From NCBI RefSeq assembly GCF_019973735.1, contig NZ_AP024463.1:310001-374000 (forward strand): 64,000 nt of DNA, given 5' to 3'. The position numbers and the translations under genes were made by a program. Every line of letters begins with the position of its first letter. The stretch's first letter is position 1. The notes under the pieces were generated by a model. It was not told the DNA's origin. It worked only from the letters and a program-made list of their open reading frames with translations, and searched no databases. Shown here in pieces: positions 25,945 to 34,090 of the stretch. Source of the stretch: Arachnia rubra. GTDB taxonomy: Bacteria; Actinomycetota; Actinomycetes; Propionibacteriales; Propionibacteriaceae.

Positions 25945-27235
25945 CCTGCAGGATCAATTCGAGCGCGACGCCGGACGCTGGGCGGCGCTCAGCCGCCCGA
26001 CCCCGGAGTGGTTCCGGCGCTCGAAGCTTGGCTTCTTCATCCACTGGGGACCCTATTCGGTCCCCGCCTGGGGTGAGCCCGTCGCCCAGCTGGGTGAGAT
26101 CCCGCCGGTGGAGTGGTTCCGGCACAACTCCTACGCCGAGTGGTACTACAACACCATCCGGCTCGACGGCAGCCCCGCGCAGCTCCACCACCAGCAGATG
26201 CACGGCGGCTGCGACTACGACGACTTCCTGGACCAGTGGCAGGCCGAGAACTTCGACGCCGACGCCGCCGTCGCCGAGCTGGTGGCGGCCGGCGGGACGT
26301 ATGTGATGGTCACCACCAAGCACCACGACGGGGTGTGTCTGTGGGATGCGCCCGGCACCGGCGACCGCAACACCGTCCACCGCGGTCCCAAGCGCGACCT
26401 GGTGGGTCAGTGGGCTGAGGCCGCCCGCCGCGCCGGGATCCGGTTCGGGGCCTACTATTCCGGCGGCCTGGACTGGCATGCCGCGCCGACGGTGCCGATC
26501 GGGCTGCGCGACAACTGGGAGCTGACCGAGCGTCCCCTCGGACAGGAGTACGCCTCCTACGCCGCAAGTCACCTGCGTGACCTGATCGCCCGCTACCGCC
26601 CCGACGTGCTGTGGAACGACATCAACTGGCCGGATGCCGGCAAGGACTTCGGCCCGGACGGCATCGGCACCGTGTTCGAGGAGTACTACGCCGCCCACCC
26701 CGAGGGCCTGGTCAACGACCGCTGGCAGGTGCCCCACCAGGACTATGCCACCAGCGAGTACAAGCACCTCCAGCGCTGCGAGGAGGCGGCGGTGTGGGAG
26801 CACTGCCGTGGGGTGGGGCTGTCGTTCGGCTACAACGCCGCCGAGGGTCCCGAGCATGCCATGACCCCGCTGGAGCTGATGAGGCATCTCGTCGACATCG
26901 TGTGGCGGGGCGGGCGGATGTTGCTGGGGGTCGGTCCGAAGGCCGACGGGACGCTGCCCGCATGGCAGTCCGAGATCCTCGCGGGGGTCGGGCGCTGGAT
27001 GCGGGTGGCCGGCCAGCTGCTGCCCGACTTCGTCGCGGACGGCGAGCTGGAGGTCGAGGGGGCGTGGACGCGGCTGGGACGCTCCGGCGAACGCCGCCTG
27101 CTGTTCATCGACGCCGACCAGGTCGTCGCGGTGCCCGCTGGCACGCTCCTCACCCCCGACTGGGCCACCGTGGAAGACGGCCGCCTGCAGCTGGCCGCCG
27201 ACCGTCCTGGCCCGGCCGTCCTGGAACTGCCCTGA
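25934..27235 (+). CDS. Alpha-L-fucosidase, GH29
   Basis: 433 aa, GTG 25934 with AGGAGG 7 nt before. GH29 features: W-F-x-x-(S/A)-K-L-G-F-F-I-H-W-G-like start (WFRRSKLGFFIHWGPYSVPA), HHDGVCLWD, and DVLWNDINWP containing the likely nucleophile Asp of the LWxD motif. There is no signal peptide, so it should act on sugar already imported by the adjacent ABC system. Specificity between alpha-1,2/3/4/6 linkages cannot be read. Confidence 0.9.
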   Translation: MAADLQDQFERDAGRWAALSRPTPEWFRRSKLGFFIHWGPYSVPAWGEPVAQLGEIPPVEWFRHNSYAEWYYNTIRLDGSPAQLHHQQMHGGCDYDDFLDQWQAENFDADAAVAELVAAGGTYVMVTTKHHDGVCLWDAPGTGDRNTVHRGPKRDLVGQWAEAARRAGIRFGAYYSGGLDWHAAPTVPIGLRDNWELTERPLGQEYASYAASHLRDLIARYRPDVLWNDINWPDAGKDFGPDGIGTVFEEYYAAHPEGLVNDRWQVPHQDYATSEYKHLQRCEEAAVWEHCRGVGLSFGYNAAEGPEHAMTPLELMRHLVDIVWRGGRMLLGVGPKADGTLPAWQSEILAGVGRWMRVAGQLLPDFVADGELEVEGAWTRLGRSGERRLLFIDADQVVAVPAGTLLTPDWATVEDGRLQLAADRPGPAVLELP

Positions 27236-27247
27236 TGCAGCTGCGAG

Positions 27248-27303
27248 ACCCAGAAGGCGCCCAGCCGGTCCGTCAGGGGCGGATGACCGGGCGTCCTCTG
27301 GGT
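27248..27303 (+). terminator. Terminator-like hairpin after fucosidase
   Basis: 15-bp arms (ACCCAGAAGGCGCCC / GGGCGTCCTCTGGGT) pair at 13 of 15 positions, 13 nt after the stop. Confidence 0.6.
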
Positions 27304-27944
27304 AGGGGTGGAGAAAACCTGATTTTAAAATCAACTACAATCGCATTAAAAATATTTATGTGCGTCGTCTTTATAGACCTCATATAGCTTATGCTTTGTG
27401 GATTTGATATTACTTAGGAGCCTTGGCTCAAAGTTAGGTTCCCGAGTTGTTGAGTGTGGTCTCGCTAGGCCTGTAGGGCAGGATTCAGGCCGTCTGGGAC
27501 GCGGCCCCAGGCAGGCTGGGAGAGCGGTCTCAGGCCATTTCCGCCGGAGCGATAAGGCCGATCTCGCAGGGCTCGGCTGACCCTCTCGGCCGGCGGCGGA
27601 CGACGGATTCCGCGGATTCCCTGTCGTATCTTTAGCTATTTCATTGTCGTATTTTTGGCCAATTTTTCCCCAAGATGACCGTATTGGCCGCCCGTGTTGG
27701 CGTCGCCATTCCCGTCGTACAAGCTCTAACGTCGCCCGATGGCCCCCTATGTCACCGCTAACAATGCGTCATCCTTTCGGACTTTTTCCGCTCTGACTAG
27801 GGAATATGTGTGTTTGAGGGGGTGGTGCCGATACCCCTGTGGCGTACCACTGCCGCCCAGCGTCGCAGTCGTCTAGGGTCAGCTATGCGCGTTATTCGAT
27901 CAACATGAACGCGCACTTCTTGATCCCAACGGAAAGGGGGCTAC
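27304..27944. other. AT-rich intergenic region before the glycan cluster
   Basis: 640 bp without a convincing gene and with much lower GC than both sides. A perfect 14-bp palindrome TGATTTTAAAATCA lies at 27320-27333. The cluster's promoter is probably here, but no single -35/-10 pair stands out. Confidence 0.5.
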
Positions 27945-28820
27945 ATGAGCGCTCGCTCAAGCAGTCCACGAGTATCTATCGTTATCCCGACGAAAGATGA
28001 GGCCAAGAACCTGGAGGTGCTGCTTCCAGATCTGCCTGACGTGTACGAAGTCGTGCTTGTGGACGCGGGTTCTACCGATGGCACGGTCGACGTTGCTCGT
28101 CGCCATCTGTCCAACGTGCGTGTCGTCGAGCAAACGCGTACGGGCAAGGGCAATGCCTTAGTCTGCGGGATGTATGCCGCCGCCGGGGATGTCATCGTCA
28201 CGCTTGATGCCGATGGGTCAGCCGACCCCTGCGAGATCCCCGCGTTTGTCGACGCCCTAGTCGACGGGGCAGACTTCGCGAAAGGGTCGCGTTACATGTC
28301 GGGAGGAGGATCCGTCGACCTGACCCGCTTACGCGCAGCGGGCAACTGGAGCCTCAACTTTCTTAGCAACCTTAGTTTAGGCACGAAATTCACCGACCTC
28401 TGCTACGGCTACAACGCCTTCTGGTCCGACGTCCTGCCTGCCTTGAAGCTACCGGACCCGGACCAGCCCCAGCCCGCTGACGGCAGCTGTATCTGGGGTG
28501 ACGGCTTTGAGATTGAGACCCTCCTGACAGTGCGTGTCGCACAGGCGGGCTTGGCGGTCACCGAGGTGCCCAGTTTTGAACTCGACCGCATCCATGGCGA
28601 GAGCAACCTGCGCACCTTCGCTGACGGGCAGCGGGTGCTGCGCACGATCGCGGCCGAGACGCTCCGCGGAGGCAGGGCCAAGCGCTCCCGTCTCGTCGCA
28701 GCTCCGGCGCGGCATCATGCGCCCACCTGCCGGCTGCGTTCACGTGACTGGGAACAGGCGGATGCCCCGGTGCACGATGCCCCGGTGCACCTGAACGGTG
28801 CCCGCTGGCAGGCGCGCTAG
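27945..28820 (+). CDS. Family 2 glycosyltransferase
   Basis: 291 aa, ATG 27945 after GGAAAGGGGG. GT-A fold motifs: VSIVIPTKDEAKNL, VDAGSTDGT, and the metal-binding TLDADGS. No C-terminal TM helices are seen, unlike DPM1/ArnC-type enzymes. The tail after residue 230 is Arg-rich with a short repeat (DAPVH twice). It is first gene of the glycan cluster. Confidence 0.85.
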   Translation: MSARSSSPRVSIVIPTKDEAKNLEVLLPDLPDVYEVVLVDAGSTDGTVDVARRHLSNVRVVEQTRTGKGNALVCGMYAAAGDVIVTLDADGSADPCEIPAFVDALVDGADFAKGSRYMSGGGSVDLTRLRAAGNWSLNFLSNLSLGTKFTDLCYGYNAFWSDVLPALKLPDPDQPQPADGSCIWGDGFEIETLLTVRVAQAGLAVTEVPSFELDRIHGESNLRTFADGQRVLRTIAAETLRGGRAKRSRLVAAPARHHAPTCRLRSRDWEQADAPVHDAPVHLNGARWQAR

Positions 28821-28834
28821 AGGTGGACCCTGCC

Positions 28835-29821
28835 ATGTTGGACAGTGTCACCATCGTCGTGTGCGCCTACACCCTGGACCGCTGGGCGGACCTCAGCGAC
28901 GGGGTGCGGGCGGCGACCCTGCAGCTCCGGGAGTCCGGGCGCGACGGCCGGGTTCTTGTCGTCATCGACCACAACGACGAGCTTCTCGCCAGGGCCGCCG
29001 GTGAGCTCGCCGGCCCGCTCGTGGACGTCGTGCCCAACACCCGCCGCCAGGGGCTGTCCGGGGCCAGGAACACGGCGATCGGTCTCGTGACGACGGGTGT
29101 GGTGGTGTTCCTCGACGACGACGCCACTCCTGAGCCGGGGTGGCTTGAGGCACTGCTTGCCCCGTTCGGCGACCAGGACGTACTCATCACGGGTGGCGCG
29201 GCCACCCCCCAGTGGCCCGACCACGCCGGCAGGCCCGTCTCGCTGCCCGCTGCCCCGTCAGGACGGGGTGAGCTGGACTGGGTGGTCGGCTGCACCTACG
29301 CGGGTCAGCCCACCACGGTGGCCCCCGTGCGCAACGTCATGGGCTGCAACATGGCGTTCAGGGCTGAGGTGTTCGGCACGGCGGGGCTGTTCGGCGAGGA
29401 TCTCGGCCGGGTCGGCCGTGTGCCGTACGGCTGCGAGGAGACAGAGCTGTGTATCCGCGCAGCCCAGCAGCGTCCCTGGGCCAAGATCCTCTTCGAACCG
29501 CGTAGCCTGGTGCGTCACCACGTGAGTCGGGACCGGCTGACGTGGCGCTATCTGTGGCGCCGCTCGTACGCCGAGGGCATCTCGAAGGCGGCCGTCACCG
29601 AGCGCACCACCCGCCAGGCATCGCTGTCCACCGAGACGGCATACGCCACCCGGGTCCTGCCGCGTGGTGTCTTGCGTGAGCTCGGCTCGTTCCCGCGCAC
29701 CCGGGCCCGCGGGCTGGGAGGCGCGTTCGCGATCGTCTCCGCGCTCGCGACGACCGGTTTCGGTTACATCGTCGGCCGCATCGCCATCCGGCGCGGCCGC
29801 AGATCCCAAGCCCAGAACTGA
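28835..29821 (+). CDS. Family 2 glycosyltransferase
   Basis: 328 aa. ATG 28835 is chosen because GAGGTGG lies about 8 nt upstream; GTG 28823 is an alternative. Motifs VTIVVCAYTLDRW, GLSGARNTAI and FLDDDATPEPGWL (DxD) fit GT2, with CEETELCIRA as the acceptor-side motif. A C-terminal hydrophobic helix at about 300-320 suggests membrane association. Confidence 0.85.
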   Translation: MLDSVTIVVCAYTLDRWADLSDGVRAATLQLRESGRDGRVLVVIDHNDELLARAAGELAGPLVDVVPNTRRQGLSGARNTAIGLVTTGVVVFLDDDATPEPGWLEALLAPFGDQDVLITGGAATPQWPDHAGRPVSLPAAPSGRGELDWVVGCTYAGQPTTVAPVRNVMGCNMAFRAEVFGTAGLFGEDLGRVGRVPYGCEETELCIRAAQQRPWAKILFEPRSLVRHHVSRDRLTWRYLWRRSYAEGISKAAVTERTTRQASLSTETAYATRVLPRGVLRELGSFPRTRARGLGGAFAIVSALATTGFGYIVGRIAIRRGRRSQAQN

Positions 29822-29836
29822 TATGGAGGACCATCG

Positions 29837-31081
29837 GTGACCAACCCCTGTCGTCTTTGCGGCAGCGTCGATCTCGTATCCGTGCTCGACCTCGGTGCGA
29901 GCCCGGCGTGTGAGTCATTTCTGTCCAGTGAGCAGCTCGACATGCCCGAGCCCACGTATCCGCTGCACCTGCGGCTGTGCCCGGACTGCCTGCTGCTGCA
30001 GATCCCAGCCCTGATCACGCCAGAGGAGACCTTCGGCGGTGACTACGCCTATTACTCCTCCTACTCCACTTCGTGGGTGGAGCACGCGAAACGGTTCACC
30101 GATCGGGCGGTGGAGGACCTGGGTCTTGGCCCGGATAGCTTCGTCGTCGAGGTGGCCGCCAACGACGGATACCTGCTCCAGCATGTCGTCGACCGCGGCA
30201 TCAGGTGTCTTGGGATCGAGCCGAGTCTCAACTGCGGTGCCGCCGCCCGCAACAAGGGGGTTCCTGTGCTCAGGGCGTTCCTCGATCAGGATGTGGCGGC
30301 GCAGGTGCGCGACGAGCATGGCCCGGCCGATCTGGTTGTGGCCAACAATGTGTGGGCGCACATCCCCGACGTCCTCGGCTTCACCGCCGGGCTGCGTGGA
30401 CTGGTCGCGGACCACGGCCGGGTCTCGATTGAGGTGCACCATGCGCTCTCGCTCGTCACCGCAGCCCAGTTCGACACGGTCTACCACGAGCATTTCCAGT
30501 ACTGGACGGTGCTCGCCGCTCGCCGCGGGCTTGCGGCCGGCGGGCTGAAGCTCGTCAACGTGGAGCTCCTGCCCACCCACGGCGGTTCGATCCGCCTGTG
30601 GGCGGCCCCGGCGGAGGCCGGCGTCGCCGAACACCCGAGGGTGGCGCAGGTCGAGGCGGCGGAGCGGGAGGCCGGTCTCGACACCCCTGACGGCTACCTC
30701 GGTCTCGCGGACCGGGTAGCGAAGATCCGCGACGACCTGGTCGCCTTCCTGATCGAGGCCCGGCGCGCAGGCCGCCGGGTGGTCGCATATGGTGCGCCCG
30801 GCAAGGGCAACACCCTGCTGAACTATTGCGGTATCCGTCCCGACCTGGTGGCCTACGCCGCCGACCGCAACGTGTTCAAGCATGGCCGCTACACCCCCGG
30901 AACCCGGATTCCGGTGGTCTCGCCGGAGCATCTGATCGAGGACGCCCCCGACGACGTCCTCGTCCTGCCGTGGAACCTGCGCGATGAGATCACCGCGCAG
31001 CTCGCGGAAACCCTACAGCCTGGCACCCGGCTCATCTGGCCGATGCCAGACCTCGACATCGAAACCCTGGGGGAGAGATGA
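29837..31081 (+). CDS. Sugar C-methyltransferase, NovU/TylCIII family
   Basis: 414 aa, GTG 29837. An N-terminal zinc-binding domain has C5-x2-C8 and C48-x2-C51. The SAM domain has VVEVAANDGYLLQ, and the C-terminal Methyltransf_14 domain has VVAYGAPGKGNTLLNY. Relatives C-methylate NDP-4-keto-6-deoxysugars. It overlaps the nucleotidyltransferase by 4 bp, in line with a role in making a branched or deoxy NDP-sugar. Confidence 0.88.
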   Translation: MTNPCRLCGSVDLVSVLDLGASPACESFLSSEQLDMPEPTYPLHLRLCPDCLLLQIPALITPEETFGGDYAYYSSYSTSWVEHAKRFTDRAVEDLGLGPDSFVVEVAANDGYLLQHVVDRGIRCLGIEPSLNCGAAARNKGVPVLRAFLDQDVAAQVRDEHGPADLVVANNVWAHIPDVLGFTAGLRGLVADHGRVSIEVHHALSLVTAAQFDTVYHEHFQYWTVLAARRGLAAGGLKLVNVELLPTHGGSIRLWAAPAEAGVAEHPRVAQVEAAEREAGLDTPDGYLGLADRVAKIRDDLVAFLIEARRAGRRVVAYGAPGKGNTLLNYCGIRPDLVAYAADRNVFKHGRYTPGTRIPVVSPEHLIEDAPDDVLVLPWNLRDEITAQLAETLQPGTRLIWPMPDLDIETLGER

Positions 31082-31815
31082 AAGTTGTACTGTTCTGCGG
31101 CGGCTACGGCATGCGCATGCGCTGCTGCCATGGCGAAGGTTTGCCCAAGCCGCTCCAGCCCGTCGGCGACCTGCCGCTCGTGGTGCATGTCATGAGCCAT
31201 TACGCCAGCTTCGGCCACACAGACTTCGTGTTGTGCCTCGGCTACGCGGCGGATCAGGTCAGGGAGACAGTGGCCCAGGTGGTCGCCCGCTACCCGCGCG
31301 CACGATTATGGAATATTGAATATGTCGACACGGGGTTAAAGACCCCGATCGGCGAACGGTTATGGCGGGTGCGGCACCTCATAGCCGATCAGCCGATGTT
31401 CTTAGCAAACTATGCCGACGTCTTCACTGACGCCTCAATAGACGCCATGGTCGCCCGGATGAATGCCTCACCGGATGCGGCGGCGATGATGCTGGCGGTA
31501 CGCCCGCAGGCCTCGTTCCATGTGCTTGACGTCCGCGACGGCGACGCTGTCGCTGGGTTCCACAGTGTCTCGGACCTGCCGTTGCACGAGAACGGCGGGT
31601 ACCTGGTGCTGCGCCAGGCGGTTTTCAACCACCTCGGTCGCGGACGTGACCTGGACGACGCGTTCAATGCGCTCGCACCGAGTGGCCGCGTGCTGGCGTT
31701 CAAGCATGATGGGTTCTGGATGCCTGCCGACACCTTCAAGGAGCGTGCCGTCCTGGACGAGATGTACGAGTCCGGGAACGCACCGTGGGCCCGCTCCCTG
31801 GCGATGGTGTCATGA
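31078..31815 (+). CDS. Sugar-phosphate nucleotidyltransferase
   Basis: 245 aa. N-terminal FCGGYGMRM, then GLPKPLQPVGDLPLVVHVM, matches the glucose-1-phosphate cytidylyl/thymidylyltransferase pattern (GGxGxR...PKP). YADVFTD holds the metal Asp. The normal Thr/Arg before MR is shifted (GMRMRCCHGEG), so substrate choice is uncertain. ATGA overlaps join it to both neighbours. Confidence 0.85.
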   Translation: MKVVLFCGGYGMRMRCCHGEGLPKPLQPVGDLPLVVHVMSHYASFGHTDFVLCLGYAADQVRETVAQVVARYPRARLWNIEYVDTGLKTPIGERLWRVRHLIADQPMFLANYADVFTDASIDAMVARMNASPDAAAMMLAVRPQASFHVLDVRDGDAVAGFHSVSDLPLHENGGYLVLRQAVFNHLGRGRDLDDAFNALAPSGRVLAFKHDGFWMPADTFKERAVLDEMYESGNAPWARSLAMVS

Positions 31816-32456
31816 TCCTCGAGCCGATCAGGCACCTTGCGCTCGTGGCAGCGCACTGCGACGATATCGCGATTGGTGCCGGCGCCACCGTCAGGATGCT
31901 GTGTCAGGCCAACCCCGGGATGCGGGTGACGGCACTCGTGCTGACCGGTGCTGGGACCGTCCGCGAGGACGAGGAACGTGCTGCCCTGGCGGAGCTGTGT
32001 GCGGGAGCAGCCCTGGAGGTCGGCATCGCAGGGTTCCCCGACAACCGCCTCCCGGGCAGCTGGGCGGAGGCGAAGAACGCCGTCATGGCGCTCCGCGAGG
32101 CGGGTAACCCGGACCTGGTCATCGGACCGCAGCCGGGTGACATGCACCAGGACCACCGGCTCGTCGCCGAGCTGACTGCCCAGCTCTTCCGCAGCCAGCC
32201 GGTGTGGGGCTACGAGATCGCGAAGTACGAGTCCGACTTGCCCGCCACGAGCACCTTCGTCCCCGTGTCGGAGAGCGCGGTACGCGCGAAGATCGACGTG
32301 ATCACCCGCCACTACCCCAGCCAGGCGGATCACCCATGGTTCGACGCCGAGGCGTTCACCGCGCTCATGCGGTTGCGCGGCGTCCAGTGCCACCAGCGGT
32401 ACGCCGAGGCGTTCGTCGTACCAACCACCGTTGTGAAGATTGGAGTACATGAATGA
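31812..32456 (+). CDS. PIG-L family deacetylase
   Basis: 214 aa from ATG 31812, overlapping the previous stop. The zinc-site motif is AAHCDDIAIG (usual form AHPDD) and the second motif is GDMHQDHRLV. It probably removes an acetyl group from an N-acetylated sugar or its nucleotide. Coupled to the nucleotidyltransferase and epimerase by 4-bp overlaps. Confidence 0.85.
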   Translation: MILEPIRHLALVAAHCDDIAIGAGATVRMLCQANPGMRVTALVLTGAGTVREDEERAALAELCAGAALEVGIAGFPDNRLPGSWAEAKNAVMALREAGNPDLVIGPQPGDMHQDHRLVAELTAQLFRSQPVWGYEIAKYESDLPATSTFVPVSESAVRAKIDVITRHYPSQADHPWFDAEAFTALMRLRGVQCHQRYAEAFVVPTTVVKIGVHE

Positions 32457-33472
32457 AGGTCCTGCTCACCGGCAACCAGGGATACCTCGGCACCGTCATG
32501 ACCCCGGTGCTACAGGCCGCGGGCCACGAGGTGACCGGTCTGGATACCGGCTGGTTCGCCGGCTGTGTGCTGGGACCCGTCCCCAGCGACCCGCCCACCC
32601 TGCAACGTGACCTGCGCGACGTGACCGCCTCCGACCTGGAGGGCTTCGACGCGGTTATCCACCTCGCCGCGCTGTCGAACGACCCGCTGGGACACCTCGC
32701 CCCCAAGATCACCGAGGACATCAACCACCTCGCCTCGGTGCAGCTGGCCGAGCGCGCGAAGCAGGCGGGGGTGGGACGTTTTGTCTACTCATCGACATGC
32801 AGCGTCTATGGGGCTGCGGGCGATGGGCTCGTCGCGGAGGATGCCGAGCTCGCACCGGTCACGCCCTACGCGGTCAGCAAGGTGCGTGTCGAGTCGGACC
32901 TCGACGGCCTCACCGACCAGGACTTCTGCACCGTCTCGCTGCGCAACGCCACGGCCTTCGGTTTCTCGCCGCGCCTGCGTGCCGACATCGTGCTCAACAA
33001 CCTCGTCGGCCACGCCCTGCTTTCTGGTGAGGTGCTCGTCCTGTCCGACGGCACCCCATGGCGTCCGCTCGTCCACGCTGCCGACATCGCCGACGTCTTC
33101 GCGGCCGCCCTGGCCGCGCCCGCCGACGAGATCCGGGGTGAGAAGATCAACGTCGGCTCCGAGGAGAACAACGTGACCGTCGCCGACATCGCGGAGGTCG
33201 TGGCCGCCGAGACCGGGGCGTCGGTGCGGATCACGGGCGAGGCCGGCAACGATCCGCGCTCCTACCGGGTGGACTTCTCCCGGCTGCGCCGCCTGCTGCC
33301 TGGGGCGACGGTGCGTCACAGCATCCTCGACGGGGCCCGCGAGCTGGCGGCCGCCTACCGCGAGTACGGCATGAACGACGACATCTTCAACCACAGGTTC
33401 GTTCGTCTCGCCCGCATCCGGGAGCTGCAGGAGAGCTCCCAGCTCGACGACAACCTCCGGGCGGTGAAATGA
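32453..33472 (+). CDS. NAD-dependent sugar epimerase/dehydratase (extended SDR)
   Basis: 339 aa. The Rossmann motif is TGNQGYLG, a variant of TGxxGxxG, and the catalytic site is YSSTCSVYG with YAVSKVRVE. It acts on an NDP-sugar, but whether it is an epimerase, dehydratase or reductase cannot be told. Last gene of the tight five-gene block on the plus strand. Confidence 0.87.
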   Translation: MKVLLTGNQGYLGTVMTPVLQAAGHEVTGLDTGWFAGCVLGPVPSDPPTLQRDLRDVTASDLEGFDAVIHLAALSNDPLGHLAPKITEDINHLASVQLAERAKQAGVGRFVYSSTCSVYGAAGDGLVAEDAELAPVTPYAVSKVRVESDLDGLTDQDFCTVSLRNATAFGFSPRLRADIVLNNLVGHALLSGEVLVLSDGTPWRPLVHAADIADVFAAALAAPADEIRGEKINVGSEENNVTVADIAEVVAAETGASVRITGEAGNDPRSYRVDFSRLRRLLPGATVRHSILDGARELAAAYREYGMNDDIFNHRFVRLARIRELQESSQLDDNLRAVK

Positions 33473-33522
33473 CCCTGGAGGTTCCGCCAGCAGGCGAGCC
33501 GGATGATCCCGATCGACACCCC

Positions 33523-34065
33523 CTACAGTCGGGCCACCAGCTGCGCCCAGGACCCGGCGGCCCGGTCGCGGTCGCTCATGACCACCTCGCCGGGCCGCCA
33601 CGCGATGCCCAGGTCCGGGTCGTTGTAACGCACCGCGACATCCTCGGACGGGTCGTGAGGCCGGTCGATGCGGTACTGCACGTCCGCCGGGCCGCGCAGC
33701 ACCTGGAAGCCGTGCAGGCATCCCGCCGGAATCCACAGCGCGGCGAACTCCTGGTCGTCCAGCACCACCGCGATGTGGCGTCCGAAGGTCGGCGACGTGG
33801 GGCGCGCGTCCACCACGACGTCCAGCACCGCGCCGGCGGAGACCCGCACGAGCTTGGACTCGCCGTCGCCCAGCCGGCCGTGCAGCCCGCGCAGCACGCC
33901 GGGTTCCGAACGCGACTGGGAGTCCTGGGAGCCGGGGCCGAACACCACCTTGTGGCGCGCCCCGATGGCCGCGTCGAAGGTGCGGGTGAACAGGCCCCGG
34001 GCGTCGCGGTGCGGCTGGGGAACGAATCTCAGCACCCCGTCGATGTCGGTCTCGTGTACGTCCAT
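33523..34065 (-). CDS. dTDP-4-dehydrorhamnose 3,5-epimerase-like protein
   Basis: 180 aa from ATG 34065, chosen so as not to overlap the divergent gene at 34091. RmlC features: DxRGLFTRTF at the start, then SRSEPGVLRGLHGR with the catalytic His, KLVRVSAGAVLDVVVDAR, and WIPAGCLHGF. It is the only minus-strand gene within the plus-strand sugar block. It epimerises a 4-keto-6-deoxy sugar at C3 and/or C5. Confidence 0.88.
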   Translation of the reverse strand: MDVHETDIDGVLRFVPQPHRDARGLFTRTFDAAIGARHKVVFGPGSQDSQSRSEPGVLRGLHGRLGDGESKLVRVSAGAVLDVVVDARPTSPTFGRHIAVVLDDQEFAALWIPAGCLHGFQVLRGPADVQYRIDRPHDPSEDVAVRYNDPDLGIAWRPGEVVMSDRDRAAGSWAQLVARL

Positions 34066-34090
34066 CACCCCATCATGCCGGAGGTGTGGC

